This document shows, in pieces, positions 28,785-37,247 of a stretch of DNA of 64,000 bases (position 1 is its first letter; every line of letters starts with the position of its first letter). Source of the DNA: an uncultured Geobacteraceae bacterium (lineage in GTDB: Bacteria > Desulfobacterota > Desulfuromonadia > Geobacterales > Pseudopelobacteraceae); assembly GCA_903939115.1 (NCBI GenBank), contig CAJAFV010000068.1:37179-101178 (forward strand). The letters run 5' to 3'. A program made the translations under genes and the position numbers. The notes under the pieces were generated by a model, which saw only the letters and a list, made by a program, of their open reading frames with translations, ran no database searches and had not been told where the DNA came from.

Positions 28785-29024
28785 TTACTTTGCAGCAGGA
28801 GCAGCCTCAGCAGCAGGAGCAGCAGCATCTTTCTTAACTGCAGCTTTTTTTGCTTTCTTTTTCTTAGCAGGTTTCTTAACTTCTTTTTTCTCAGCAGCAG
28901 GAGCAGCAGCTTCTGCAGGTGCAGCAGCAGGAGCAGCAGGCTTAGCAGCATCAGCAGCGAATACTACAGCAGAGAAGGAAACAGCTACGAGGGCGGCTAC
29001 GATTGTTGACAGAACTTTTTTCAT
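28785..29024 (-). CDS. Exported Ala/Pro- and Lys-rich low-complexity protein
   Basis: The 79-residue product has a clean signal peptide (MKKVLSTIVAALVAVSFSA, cleavage near VFA-AD). The mature part is built of three blocks: Ala/Pro/Glu-rich, then Lys-rich (KKPAKKKKAKKAAVKK), then Ala/Pro/Glu-rich again. There is no cysteine or heme motif. The start has GGAGG, and an intrinsic terminator follows, so it is a single-gene unit. Function is unknown. A polycationic linker, a DNA- or surface-polymer-binding protein or a scaffold are possible. The repeated GCAGCAGGAGCA-like codons may make its length variable between strains. Confidence 0.8.
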   Translation of the reverse strand: MKKVLSTIVAALVAVSFSAVVFAADAAKPAAPAAAPAEAAAPAAEKKEVKKPAKKKKAKKAAVKKDAAAPAAEAAPAAK

Positions 29025-29064
29025 GGATAATACCTCCGAGTAATTTTAGCGAATCTAATTTATT

Positions 29065-29073
29065 AGTATAGCA
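29065..29073 (-). promoter_or_regulatory. Possible extended -10 promoter for the Ala/Lys-rich protein gene
   Basis: The minus strand reads TGCTATACT, an extended -10 (TGN plus TATACT), about 40 bases before the start at 29024. No good -35 is seen at normal spacing. Confidence 0.35.
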
Positions 29074-29204
29074 GTTGTCATGCCAACTATTTACAACAGC
29101 ATAACCATTTGAAAATATTACTTAAATAAAATAACAGCACTAATAACTCTTATTTTTCTGCTCTATATCCTCGCTGCTATACCCTGTATGGGGTATTTGT
29201 CCTT

Positions 29205-29570
29205 TTAAACGGGAAGTAAGCTTGCTGCAGCATATGGGGTAATATCTATGCTGAAGTGAAGGTATAAATCCTCATGACCGGCAAGCGGAACCCAGTATGA
29301 ATCAAGCACCGCTTCGGCCATTGCAATATATCCAACTACCCTTTCAGCTTTTTGCTCATTCAATGCCTTATTCGCTCTGCATCCTTTATGGGCTTCCTTT
29401 GGCCCAAGGTCACTGCACTTACTGTTAACACCGTACCCTGCTGCTTCAGCAGCCTTGTTACGATCAAGAATCGTACGATCCTTGTGGGTAAGCATTACAG
29501 GAAAAGGAAAGTTGTCCCAGAAGATGTGGAAGTGATTACTGAGTTCATCGCTAATAGTATGTGCTGTCAT
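29205..29570 (-). CDS. Small PAS-like protein
   Basis: The 121-residue soluble protein opens with a short helix and then FPFPVMLTHKDRTILDRNKA, which resembles the start of a PAS fold. It ends VLDSYWVPLAGHEDLYLHF and SIDITPY, like the last PAS strands. Two cysteines lie between (CSDLGPKEAHKGCRANKAL). There is no output domain. It could be a stand-alone small-molecule or redox sensor, but the ligand and partner are unknown. A GGGGGG stretch precedes the ATG. The assignment is by pattern only. Confidence 0.65.
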   Translation of the reverse strand: MTAHTISDELSNHFHIFWDNFPFPVMLTHKDRTILDRNKAAEAAGYGVNSKCSDLGPKEAHKGCRANKALNEQKAERVVGYIAMAEAVLDSYWVPLAGHEDLYLHFSIDITPYAAASLLPV

Positions 29571-29759
29571 TGAGCCCCCCTTTAATTTATCTGTTTATAT
29601 CAGACTAAAGAAATTTATTCACGCATGAATACACTCTGAACTCTGGCAGGAGGCCTGCGCTCCAAAGACAACCTGAGTAGCTGCGTTTGATTGCTCCTTG
29701 GCACTACATCTCCCACCAGCCTTCTAATTGCAGTCCTATTGTCGAACCGCAATACGAGA

Positions 29760-30392
29760 TCAGTTGGAATAGATGGCCGAGTTCAATTGTAATGAGTGGC
29801 CAACTTGGTGCGTAATCTCCACTGCAAGCAGAGTGTCGCGCTCCTTGATCGTGATCACGCCAATAACGGCGAGCGCCTTGATATCGACCGGACGGGCAGA
29901 CTGAACCGTAAACGCGAAATCCTCAGCAGCATAGTCAGTTGACCGACTGTAAACACGGCGAACCATAACCTGCAGAGGACTCGGATTCCTCACCAGGTGT
30001 TCTTCCCATTGATCACGCTGGACCGGCGTCATCGAAGAGAACCAGATATGGTGAGCGAATTCGTGAGCGAGCAGATCGCGCAAACCAGTGGTCGTATACT
30101 CGTTGTAAAGATTGCGGTAGATAAGCTTCGTGTCTTTACGGTAGGCGCCGAGATGATGCTTGACTTCGACCGGCATGAGCACCTCCTGAAATGAAGTGCC
30201 GTTTCCACGCAGGGTTAGTCGGTCCGGGTCGTAGCGGTCATACAGTATCACCAGCAGCATATCTGAACGAGTCAGTTTCTGTACTTCGTTGCTATATTCC
30301 CAGCTAACCGGTACATAAACTGCTGCACAACCGCTCAGCATGGGTGACAACGACAGAATTGTACCGATTATGTAGAAAATTGATCTGAACAT
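29760..30392 (-). CDS. Lipoprotein with HExxH-type metalloprotease motif
   Basis: The 210-residue protein has a signal ending in the lipobox LSGC at about residue 22. The central region has LLAHEFAHHIWFSS, a HEFxH zinc-binding motif typical of small metallopeptidases, with further acidic residues near AAEDFAF that could supply the third ligand. It probably sits on the outer or inner membrane facing the periplasm. Substrate is unknown. The start lacks a strong ribosome binding site. The gene lies between a PAS-like gene and tRNA-Ser, all minus strand. Confidence 0.75.
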   Translation of the reverse strand: MFRSIFYIIGTILSLSPMLSGCAAVYVPVSWEYSNEVQKLTRSDMLLVILYDRYDPDRLTLRGNGTSFQEVLMPVEVKHHLGAYRKDTKLIYRNLYNEYTTTGLRDLLAHEFAHHIWFSSMTPVQRDQWEEHLVRNPSPLQVMVRRVYSRSTDYAAEDFAFTVQSARPVDIKALAVIGVITIKERDTLLAVEITHQVGHSLQLNSAIYSN

Positions 30393-30448
30393 AGTGGCTA
30401 TATACCATAATCAGAGATAAAGTGGCTCGTTAAAGCGGTTCGTTAATT

Positions 30449-30494
30449 AAAAAACAAGCGGCTCCCCATGTAAGGCGAGCCGCTTTATTTTTTT
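30449..30494 (-). terminator. Terminator downstream of tRNA-Ser
   Basis: AAGCGGCTC (30456-30464) pairs with GAGCCGCTT (30477-30485), with A-rich and T-rich flanks on the two sides, so it could work on both strands. It starts directly after the tRNA end on the minus strand. A related copy lies at 27212-27254. Confidence 0.8.
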
Positions 30495-30496
30495 AA

Positions 30497-30584
30497 TGGC
30501 GGAGAAGGTGAGATTCGAACTCACGGAAGGATTAACTTCGGCGGTTTTCAAGACCGCTGCCTTAAACCACTCGGCCACCTCTCC
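30497..30584 (-). tRNA. tRNA-Ser (anticodon UGA)
   Basis: The minus strand folds as a class II tRNA of 88 bases including encoded CCA. The acceptor stem is GGAGAGG with CTTCTCC plus discriminator G. The D region is TGGCCGAGTGG, the anticodon loop has CTTGAAA with anticodon TGA, the variable arm is long, as expected for serine, and the T-arm contains GAGTTCGAATCTC. It lies 55 bases after serS on the same strand, an apt pairing of enzyme and tRNA. Confidence 0.96.
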
Positions 30585-30639
30585 AATGTCATGCCGGACT
30601 TTATAACACACCTGTTTCTGTTTTTCAAATGTTAACCGC

Positions 30640-31914
30640 CTACAGGCGCGTAATTCGTTCCAAACCACCCATATACGGCTGCAAAACTGCCGGGATACGC
30701 ACTGTGCCGTCTTCCTGCTGATAGTTTTCCAGAACAGCCACCACGGTACGCCCGACAGCAAGGCCGGAACCATTCAGCGTATGGACGAACTCAGGCTTGG
30801 CTTTTTCGTCTTCTCGGAAGCGGATCGATGCACGGCGTGCCTGAAAATCTCCGAAGGTGCTGCATGAGGAGATCTCACGATAACAACTCTGCCCCGGCAG
30901 CCATACTTCTATGTCGTAGGTTTTTGCCGAAGAGAAACCGATATCGCCACTGCAGAGGGCCATAACGCGGTAGGGGAGCTCTAACAGCTGCAGGATTTTT
31001 TCAGCATGCCCGGTCAATGTTTCCAATGCGGCGTCCGATTCAGACGGGTGGACGAATTTCACCAACTCCACTTTATTAAACTGGTGCTGACGAATCAAAC
31101 CACGGGTATCTTTTCCGTAAGAGCCGGCCTCGCGGCGGAAGCAGGGGGTATATGCACAATAACTGATCGGCAGATCGCTCTTTTTAAGAATCTCGCCGCG
31201 ATGGATATTGGTTACCGGCACCTCGGCAGTCGGAATGAGGAAAAAATCGGGATCGACCAACTTGAACAGATCCTCTTCAAACTTGGGGAGCTGCCCGGTC
31301 CCCTGCATTGACTCCCGATTTACCATGAAAGGTGGTAACACCTCCTGATAGCCGTGTCTGTCGGTATGCAGATCGAGCATGAAATTAAGCAGGGCCCGCT
31401 CCAGCCGCGCACCGGCACCACGGTAGAGCGTGAAACGCGCGCCCGTTATCTTGGCGCCACGCTCAAAATCGAGGATGCCGAGATCTTCGCCGAGATCCCA
31501 GTGTGCCACAGCCTTAAATGGCAATGTAACGGGATCGCCCCATGATCTGACCAGAACGTTGTCGTTTTCAGAGGCGCCGACCGGGGTTGAAGCGTGGGGA
31601 ATATTCGGCACCGTCAAAAGGAATAAATTCAGCTGTTCATCAACCTGGTTCAGCTCTTCGTCCAGCCCCTTAATCTTTTGGGAAACTTCGCGCATCTCAA
31701 GAATCTTGTCCTGAACCTGGCTTTTATCTTTTGTGCGGCCGATTTCATCCGAAACGGAATTACGCAGGGCTTTAAGCGCCTCGCCCTCTTTCAGCAGCGC
31801 ACGCCGCCGTTCATCGAGATCACGAAAGCCGCCCAGATAGGAGCCACCGCCGCGGGTTTGAAGACTCCGCTCGGTCTCATCAAGATTTTCACGAATGTAT
31901 TTCATATCAAGCAT
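30640..31914 (-). CDS. serS: Seryl-tRNA synthetase
   Basis: The 424-residue class II enzyme charges tRNA-Ser. The N-terminal coiled-coil arm is clear (residues about 25-100, [19 protein letters not shown]). The catalytic core has motif 2 ([36 protein letters not shown]) and motif 3 ([20 protein letters not shown]). Length is normal. It is followed on the same strand by tRNA-Ser(UGA). Confidence 0.97.
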   Translation of the reverse strand: MLDMKYIRENLDETERSLQTRGGGSYLGGFRDLDERRRALLKEGEALKALRNSVSDEIGRTKDKSQVQDKILEMREVSQKIKGLDEELNQVDEQLNLFLLTVPNIPHASTPVGASENDNVLVRSWGDPVTLPFKAVAHWDLGEDLGILDFERGAKITGARFTLYRGAGARLERALLNFMLDLHTDRHGYQEVLPPFMVNRESMQGTGQLPKFEEDLFKLVDPDFFLIPTAEVPVTNIHRGEILKKSDLPISYCAYTPCFRREAGSYGKDTRGLIRQHQFNKVELVKFVHPSESDAALETLTGHAEKILQLLELPYRVMALCSGDIGFSSAKTYDIEVWLPGQSCYREISSCSTFGDFQARRASIRFREDEKAKPEFVHTLNGSGLAVGRTVVAVLENYQQEDGTVRIPAVLQPYMGGLERITRL

Positions 31915-31994
31915 TGGGAAACACCTTTATTTTTAGATAGTAAGCGTGTATTTTGTAGCACCTGCGTCGCTACACGTCAATGCAAAAGAGCCCA

Positions 31995-33017
31995 ATGAAA
32001 CCAATCCTGGCCTACATCCTTATGTTCACCACACTACTCTGCCAGCCGCTGCAGCTGCATGCCGGGGAGATTGTCATTAACGCAGTGGGCGACCTCATGC
32101 TTGCCGGAAAATGGGCGCCACTGCTGCGGCAGAAAGGGTACGACTACCCATTTAACGGCGTCAGAAAAGAGCTGGCAGCGGGCGATATCAATCTTGCGAA
32201 CCTTGAATCACCTATTGCAACAGGCGGAGAGGAATATTCTGAGAAAAAGTTTCGCTTCCGGGCTGAGCCGCCGGTTGCAAAGGCCATCAGAGGCGCCGGC
32301 TTCAATCTGGTAACACTCGCCAACAACCATAGCATGGATTTTGGCGGTGAAGCACTTGCAGAGACGCTGCACCACCTGCGCGACAATGGCGTTGCCTGGA
32401 TCGGTGCCGGTGAAAATCTGTCTGAGGCCCGTAAAATGGCGATCTTTACCATTAAAGGCAAAAAAATCGCCTTTCTCGGCTACTCGCTGACTCAGCCGAT
32501 AGAGTTTTTTGCCGGACAGAATCGCCCAGGAACAGCCCCCGGCTATGAAAAGCTGGTGACTGCTGATATAACAAGCGCTCGCAGCCAGGCAGATTACGTC
32601 ATCGTATCCTTTCACTGGGGGAAAGAGGCGATCGACACGGCACAAGCCTACCAGCGTACTGCCGCACACAAGGCCATTGACGCCGGGGCGGATGTCATTA
32701 TCGGCCATCACCCGCATGTGCTGCAGGGGATCGAGCGCTATAAAAACGGTATCATTTTTTACAGCCTTGGCAACTTCACCTTTGCCAGCAAGAGCACGAC
32801 CGCCGATGTCAGCGCCATGATCCGCCTGAAGCTGAATTGCGAACGCCGGGAAGCCGAGATTCTACCGCTTGATGTCCTGCACAGACGGGTCGGTTTTCAG
32901 CCGCAATTGTTGACGGGAGCAAAGGGTGCTGCCGTTATCGAAAAGCTGAACAGACTATCAGATACATTCAACACCAGAATTCAGAGTAACGAAGGCAGAT
33001 ATACGATACCATTCTAA
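31995..33017 (+). CDS. CapA-family metallophosphatase-like exported protein
   Basis: The product of about 340 residues starts with a signal peptide (MKPILAYILMFTTLLCQPL). The body shows the PGA_cap/CapA motifs: INAVGDLMLAGKW, NLANLESPIATGG, VTLANNHSMDFGGEAL, VSFHWGKEA, DVIIGHHPHVLQGIE and FYSLGNFTFA. These are calcineurin-like metal ligands, also found in poly-gamma-glutamate capsule proteins. No other capsule genes are near, so the substrate is unknown. I chose the ATG at 31995 over one 15 bases upstream. It is divergent from serS. Confidence 0.9.
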   Translation: MKPILAYILMFTTLLCQPLQLHAGEIVINAVGDLMLAGKWAPLLRQKGYDYPFNGVRKELAAGDINLANLESPIATGGEEYSEKKFRFRAEPPVAKAIRGAGFNLVTLANNHSMDFGGEALAETLHHLRDNGVAWIGAGENLSEARKMAIFTIKGKKIAFLGYSLTQPIEFFAGQNRPGTAPGYEKLVTADITSARSQADYVIVSFHWGKEAIDTAQAYQRTAAHKAIDAGADVIIGHHPHVLQGIERYKNGIIFYSLGNFTFASKSTTADVSAMIRLKLNCERREAEILPLDVLHRRVGFQPQLLTGAKGAAVIEKLNRLSDTFNTRIQSNEGRYTIPF

Positions 33018-33063
33018 CGTCAGGAGCTTAGCAAACCCGGATAAAACTAAAACCTGTAGTTTA

Positions 33064-33208
33064 AACACAGAGACACAGAGAACACAGAGAACACATTCAA
33101 GAAAATGAGGACACCTCACCTTTTGTGAACTCATTATATCGCCAAGAACCTTCTGACAAGCCTTTTATTGACTCGATATTTCCTCTGTGCCCTCTGTGTC
33201 TCTGTGTT
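33064..33208. repeat. Palindromic intergenic repeat (AACACAGAGACACAGAG type)
   Basis: AACACAGAGACACAGAG at 33064-33080 pairs perfectly with its complement at 33192-33208. Between are further imperfect ACACAGAGA units and a short spacer. It sits between the CapA-like gene and the radical SAM gene. It is a third sequence type of the same general design as those at 13108 and 18197. Confidence 0.75.
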
Positions 33209-33249
33209 AAACAGCATTTAGAATATTTTTTCTGGTTTTAACAAAATAC

Positions 33250-34953
33250 ATGAAAATACTTCTCACAACCCTGCACGCCAAATACTCACACGCTTCGCTG
33301 GCGCTCCCCTGTCTTGCCGCGTACTGCCGCGACATCCCTGCCGCCGACATCACCATCCGCGAATGGACCGTTAACGAACCTCGCGAGCATCTGCTCAGAC
33401 TCGTCATGGCCGAGCAGGCTGACCTGATTGCCTTCTCCTGTTATATCTGGAATATCGAACAGACGCTAAAAATCATCTCTGATATCAAGAAGATCACGCC
33501 GGAGACAACAATCGTTCTCGGCGGACCGGAAGCTTCCTTCGGCATATTTGATCTGATGCATGACAATCCGGCGGTGGATTTCGTAATCAAGGGAGAGGGA
33601 GAGGAGACCTTCAGAAGCCTGATTGTAGCACTGCTGCAGGGGCAGACAACCCTGCGACAGGAAGGTCTGGCGGATATCGACAACCTGTTTTTCCGGGACG
33701 GCAATGACACGGCATCAGGGCCGTTAAGCCGAAAGCAGCTGACACTTGACTCTCTCCCCTCTCCGTTTGAAGCCGGACTGGTGGATTTTGCCAAACCGCT
33801 GATCTATTACGAAACGTCTCGCGGCTGTCCATTCTCCTGCGCGTTCTGCCTCTCATCCGTTGAAGGGGCGGTACGGTCATTCAGCCTGGAAAGGATAAAG
33901 AAAGATCTGCTGTTTTTGATGCACAGCCATGTTGCCCAGATAAAACTGGTAGACCGCACCTTTAATTATGATGCCGAACGTGCGGATACCATCTGGGCGT
34001 TCATACTGGAACATAACCGGAGCAGCCACTTTCATTTTGAAATTGCCGCCGACCTTCTGACGGAGAAGAATCTGCTGACTCTGGCGCATGTTCCTGAAAA
34101 TACCTTTCATTTTGAAATCGGCGTCCAGTCCTCGTCAGCAGCGACGCTTGAACAGGTGGGGCGAACGGCGGATCTGGAGCGCATCTTTTCAAACGTGCGG
34201 CGACTCAAGGCTGAAACGCGGATCGAACTGCACCTCGATCTGGTTGCCGGCCTGCCGGGGGAGGATTACGATCGATTCCTGGATTCCCTGCAGGCGCTTG
34301 CAGCAGTGAAACCGGATATGATCCAGATCGAACCGCTTAAAGTGCTCAAAGGCGCCCCGATGCGCGCGATTGCTGCCCGTGAAGGGTATGCCTTTTCCGA
34401 TGCGCCCCCCTACACAATCCTGCGTAATCCGTGGCTTTCCTATGAAGATATCTGCCGGATAGAAACGATCGGACGCCTACTTGATCTGTTCAGCAAACAT
34501 GGCGGTTTCAGGACCGCGTTTGCCGTTTTGGAGCGAGGGGGCACGTTCGCCAGAGTTCTTGACCGGATGGCCCGTCAGGCGGGGAACGAAAATCTCTCCA
34601 GCCTCTCCTGCCGCAGGGTTTTTGAACTTTTTGAGCGACTCGCGGGACCTCTGTCGGATGAAGAAAAGCGTCCGAGAGTACACGATGCTCTTTTTTTCGA
34701 CTACTGCCACGTCGAGATGCCGCTGATGGGGAAGCTCCCCTCATTTGCCGCCGGAAACCAACAGCACTGTTCCTGGCCCGGACTGCGAGAGCTTCCGAAC
34801 GATCTGGAATTGCCGCCTGACAGCCGGATCAAGTCATTCCGCTATGAATTTAAGAGTGATTATCGAACAGGGCAGGAAAGTGCAAAACCAACAGTTATCA
34901 CGTTTATCTACATATCAGGAGCAGGACGCGGCCTCAAAATAACAACGCTATAA
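33250..34953 (+). CDS. B12-binding-domain radical SAM protein
   Basis: The 567-residue protein has an N-terminal cobalamin-binding-like domain (LAYSCYIWNIEQT-type region, with VLGGPEASFG and VIKGEGEETF). The radical SAM cluster motif is RGCPFSCAFCLSS, so C-x3-C-x2-C. A C-terminal domain of about 200 residues follows that resembles DUF4080. This family often acts in poorly known tRNA, lipid or methylation reactions. The substrate cannot be predicted here. The ribosome binding site is weak and the gene stands alone. Confidence 0.88.
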   Translation: MKILLTTLHAKYSHASLALPCLAAYCRDIPAADITIREWTVNEPREHLLRLVMAEQADLIAFSCYIWNIEQTLKIISDIKKITPETTIVLGGPEASFGIFDLMHDNPAVDFVIKGEGEETFRSLIVALLQGQTTLRQEGLADIDNLFFRDGNDTASGPLSRKQLTLDSLPSPFEAGLVDFAKPLIYYETSRGCPFSCAFCLSSVEGAVRSFSLERIKKDLLFLMHSHVAQIKLVDRTFNYDAERADTIWAFILEHNRSSHFHFEIAADLLTEKNLLTLAHVPENTFHFEIGVQSSSAATLEQVGRTADLERIFSNVRRLKAETRIELHLDLVAGLPGEDYDRFLDSLQALAAVKPDMIQIEPLKVLKGAPMRAIAAREGYAFSDAPPYTILRNPWLSYEDICRIETIGRLLDLFSKHGGFRTAFAVLERGGTFARVLDRMARQAGNENLSSLSCRRVFELFERLAGPLSDEEKRPRVHDALFFDYCHVEMPLMGKLPSFAAGNQQHCSWPGLRELPNDLELPPDSRIKSFRYEFKSDYRTGQESAKPTVITFIYISGAGRGLKITTL

Positions 34954-34978
34954 TCCTTCATCCCTCAACAAATTGGTG

Positions 34979-35452
34979 CTATATCCTCAAAAACATCCAC
35001 TCTTTGATGTGTAGACGTTTGAATTCGAACATTTGGTAGAAATTTTCGAGCTTCTCATGAGCAGGTTGCAAGGCGATATAATGTACCGGAAGTCTAGCAT
35101 CAACCTCACGTGCAATAATAACTGCAACGTCAAGGAGATGCTCTGAAACTTTACGATTATCAAGTTCAGCGTAATGCAGCTTACGGTATGGAAGTGATGT
35201 GAAAAGGTAGTCTACAACAACACAGGGCATTGAAATAGTGCTTGCAATGGAAAGCGCTACGAATCCATATACGGTGTCAACTTCATTAGTCAACAGATAG
35301 ATACGGCATTTATTACTGAGAGCCAGTTTTGCAATCTTGCGCACATACTGGCGTTCGTGGTCGTCTGCAAACTGGAATTTATTGAGGAAATGCTGGGGAT
35401 GGAGAAAACTTTCGGCAGGCGAGGTAACGCTAAAAACCACAGGTAGCCCCAT
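34979..35452 (-). CDS. GNAT-like acetyltransferase, possible toxin
   Basis: The product of about 157 residues has a GNAT-like pattern: VYGFVALSIAS as a beta hairpin, VVVDYLFTSLPYRK before the CoA loop position, a helix with SEHLLDVAVIIAREVD, then VHYIALQPAHEKLENFYQMF leading to FKRLHIKEW. GNAT toxins acetylate aminoacyl-tRNA, but the classical Q/RxxGxG/A CoA motif is not clear here. The gene overlaps the small gene 35430-35621 by about 23 bases, a layout like toxin-antitoxin pairs. Function is inferred only from pattern and layout. Confidence 0.6.
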   Translation of the reverse strand: MGLPVVFSVTSPAESFLHPQHFLNKFQFADDHERQYVRKIAKLALSNKCRIYLLTNEVDTVYGFVALSIASTISMPCVVVDYLFTSLPYRKLHYAELDNRKVSEHLLDVAVIIAREVDARLPVHYIALQPAHEKLENFYQMFEFKRLHIKEWMFLRI

Positions 35453-35621
35453 CAACAATTTTCAATGGTGGCATAAGTGCGATTCTGTCCAGAGTTTTTA
35501 CGCTCGGCTTCAAGTTCAAGAGGAGTTCTTTGTCTTCCTTAGAAAGACGCTGTGGAGGTCGTGCACCCAGAATGAACTTTATTTTAGAATTTTCTTTTTT
35601 ATCAGCTTTTGTGGCTGCCAT
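35430..35621 (-). CDS. Small basic protein paired with the GNAT-like protein (candidate antitoxin)
   Basis: The 63-residue product has a Lys-rich N-terminus (MAATKADKKENSKIKFILG) and a helical middle (RLSKEDKELLLNLKPSVKTL). It has no ribbon-helix-helix or AbrB motif by eye. It overlaps the start of the GNAT-like gene and is the upstream gene of the pair, as antitoxins usually are. GAGGCAAC precedes the ATG. It could also be unrelated to toxin control. Confidence 0.55.
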   Translation of the reverse strand: MAATKADKKENSKIKFILGARPPQRLSKEDKELLLNLKPSVKTLDRIALMPPLKIVDGATCGF

Positions 35622-35687
35622 TTGTTGCCTCCGTTCAAGTGTGACTTATATTAGCTTAATCGGCAGAAACTGACAAGGGCATTCAAG

Positions 35688-35722
35688 CCCTCATCCCTCA
35701 TCCCTCATCCCTCATCCCTCAT
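35688..35722. repeat. Tandem heptamer CCCTCAT, five copies
   Basis: Five exact CCCTCAT units run into the stop codon of the MFS gene (stop at 35719-35721), so the array helps form the gene's last codon. The unit is nearly the same as the CTCATCA array at 9241. Copy number is likely to vary between strains. Confidence 0.8.
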
Positions 35723-36966
35723 CTTTCACCCTTCACCTGATCCCCCTCAACATACCGCCCGCCCCAAAAGGCAAAGCCGGCAGCAGCCAGTACCGCCAGC
35801 GGCGTAATCAGCAGCGCCCGCGACAACCCCCACTGATCGGAGAGGGAACCGATGATAGCCGGTGATATGGCATCACCCAATGCGTGAATGGCAAAGATAT
35901 TGATGGCAAAAGCCATGGCACGACGCCCCGGTGTCACAACATCTACCAGCACGGTGTTAAGCGGGCCGGTATTGAGAAACAGGAACAGCTCCGCACCGAA
36001 TATGGCGGTCAGACAGATGGTGAGATTCGAGGTCGTCAGCGCCAGAACCATCAGCGGTGCCCCGAGCAGGAAACCAGCCGCCGAAACGTACAGGTAGCCG
36101 GTGGCACTGCGCCGCTGGAAATAATCGCCAAGCCAACCGCCGGACAGGGTGCCGACAATACCGGCACCGACCGTGATCATACCGAACAGGGTGTTGCCGC
36201 GGGCAACCTCCAGTCCGAAGGAGCGGTTCAGAAAAGAGGGCGCCCACTGAGCCAGGCCGCCCAGTGCGAAGGTCATGGCCGCCATTGATACGGTTGCATG
36301 GACGTAGGTGCGATTCTGCCAGAACCGGCACAGTTCGGAAAAGAGAGATTCAAAACGGTGTGACTCCGCCTGAAGATCGATCTGACGTGGATCGTGCAGA
36401 AAATAGAGCGGCAGCGCCAGAAAAAGCCCCGGCAGACCGACCAGCAGAAATGCCGTATGCCAGCCGAATGCCTGCCCCAACTGTCCCCCCAGAATGTACC
36501 CGAGGGCACTCCCGACCGGGATGGCCAGAAAGAAAAGCGACAACATCCGCCCACGGCGTTCACGGGGAAAATAGTCCGACAGCAGGCCGGGCGAAACCGT
36601 ACCGAAACTGGCCTCCCCCACCCCCACCAACGAACGTGCCGCCAGCAGCATGCGATAGGATCCAGCCAGACCAGAAAGCATCGTCGCCAGACTCCAGACA
36701 GCCAGACCACCTGCGGCGAGGCGGGCGCGATTACTACGATCGCCCACCCGGCCGAAAATCGGGGCGGCCAGCATATAGCAGAGCATAAAGGCGCTGCCGA
36801 GGAAACCGAGGCTGGTGTCGGAGAGCTTCAGGTCAGTCTTGATCAGGGGGAACACCGCATAGAGCGCCTGACGATCAACATAGTTCAGCAGGTTGACCGC
36901 CAGCAGCAGGGCAAGCGCAGAGCGGGCACCGTAGCGTCCGGTTTCAGAACGCACAGGGTTCCTCAT
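35719..36966 (-). CDS. MFS transporter (Spinster-like)
   Basis: From the ATG at 36966 the product is about 415 residues with twelve predicted membrane helices. The first loop has NYVDRQALYAVFPLIK and the conserved MFS motif GRVGDRSNRARLAAGG. This pattern resembles the Spinster/SPNS branch. The transported compound is unknown. The start overlaps the end of the DUF4911 gene by about 23 bases, so the two may be coupled. The stop lies in a heptamer array. A longer N-terminus to 37035 would overlap the neighbour more and is rejected. Confidence 0.85.
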   Translation of the reverse strand: MRNPVRSETGRYGARSALALLLAVNLLNYVDRQALYAVFPLIKTDLKLSDTSLGFLGSAFMLCYMLAAPIFGRVGDRSNRARLAAGGLAVWSLATMLSGLAGSYRMLLAARSLVGVGEASFGTVSPGLLSDYFPRERRGRMLSLFFLAIPVGSALGYILGGQLGQAFGWHTAFLLVGLPGLFLALPLYFLHDPRQIDLQAESHRFESLFSELCRFWQNRTYVHATVSMAAMTFALGGLAQWAPSFLNRSFGLEVARGNTLFGMITVGAGIVGTLSGGWLGDYFQRRSATGYLYVSAAGFLLGAPLMVLALTTSNLTICLTAIFGAELFLFLNTGPLNTVLVDVVTPGRRAMAFAINIFAIHALGDAISPAIIGSLSDQWGLSRALLITPLAVLAAAGFAFWGGRYVEGDQVKGER

Positions 36967-37174
36967 GCCACTCGACCGGTTCCATCGGCACCTGCCGCCC
37001 CAGATCGGCCAGCAGTTCATCGATATCGTCAACAAAACCGGGCATAATGGCGATTCGGATGATTCCGGCCTTGTTATCCACGGTACTCATGACATTCATC
37101 CCTTCATATGCCTCAAGGATAAATTTAAGAAAAACCATATCGCGGTGAGCGACTTTAAAATAGCGGCAGATCAT
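36944..37174 (-). CDS. DUF4911 family protein
   Basis: This 76-residue soluble protein fits the short DUF4911 family: YFKVAHRDMVFLKFILEAYEG at the start, AGIIRIAIMPGFVDDIDELL in the second half. It looks like a small alpha/beta ferredoxin-like fold with no catalytic motif. Function is unknown. It overlaps the MFS transporter downstream. Confidence 0.75.
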   Translation of the reverse strand: MICRYFKVAHRDMVFLKFILEAYEGMNVMSTVDNKAGIIRIAIMPGFVDDIDELLADLGRQVPMEPVEWHEEPCAF

Positions 37175-37247
37175 CGAGTCTCTATCCTCCTAATGTGCGA
37201 GAAGGGAGTCTACCAGTTTTGACCGCCGTGTAAACAGCAAAACCGCT

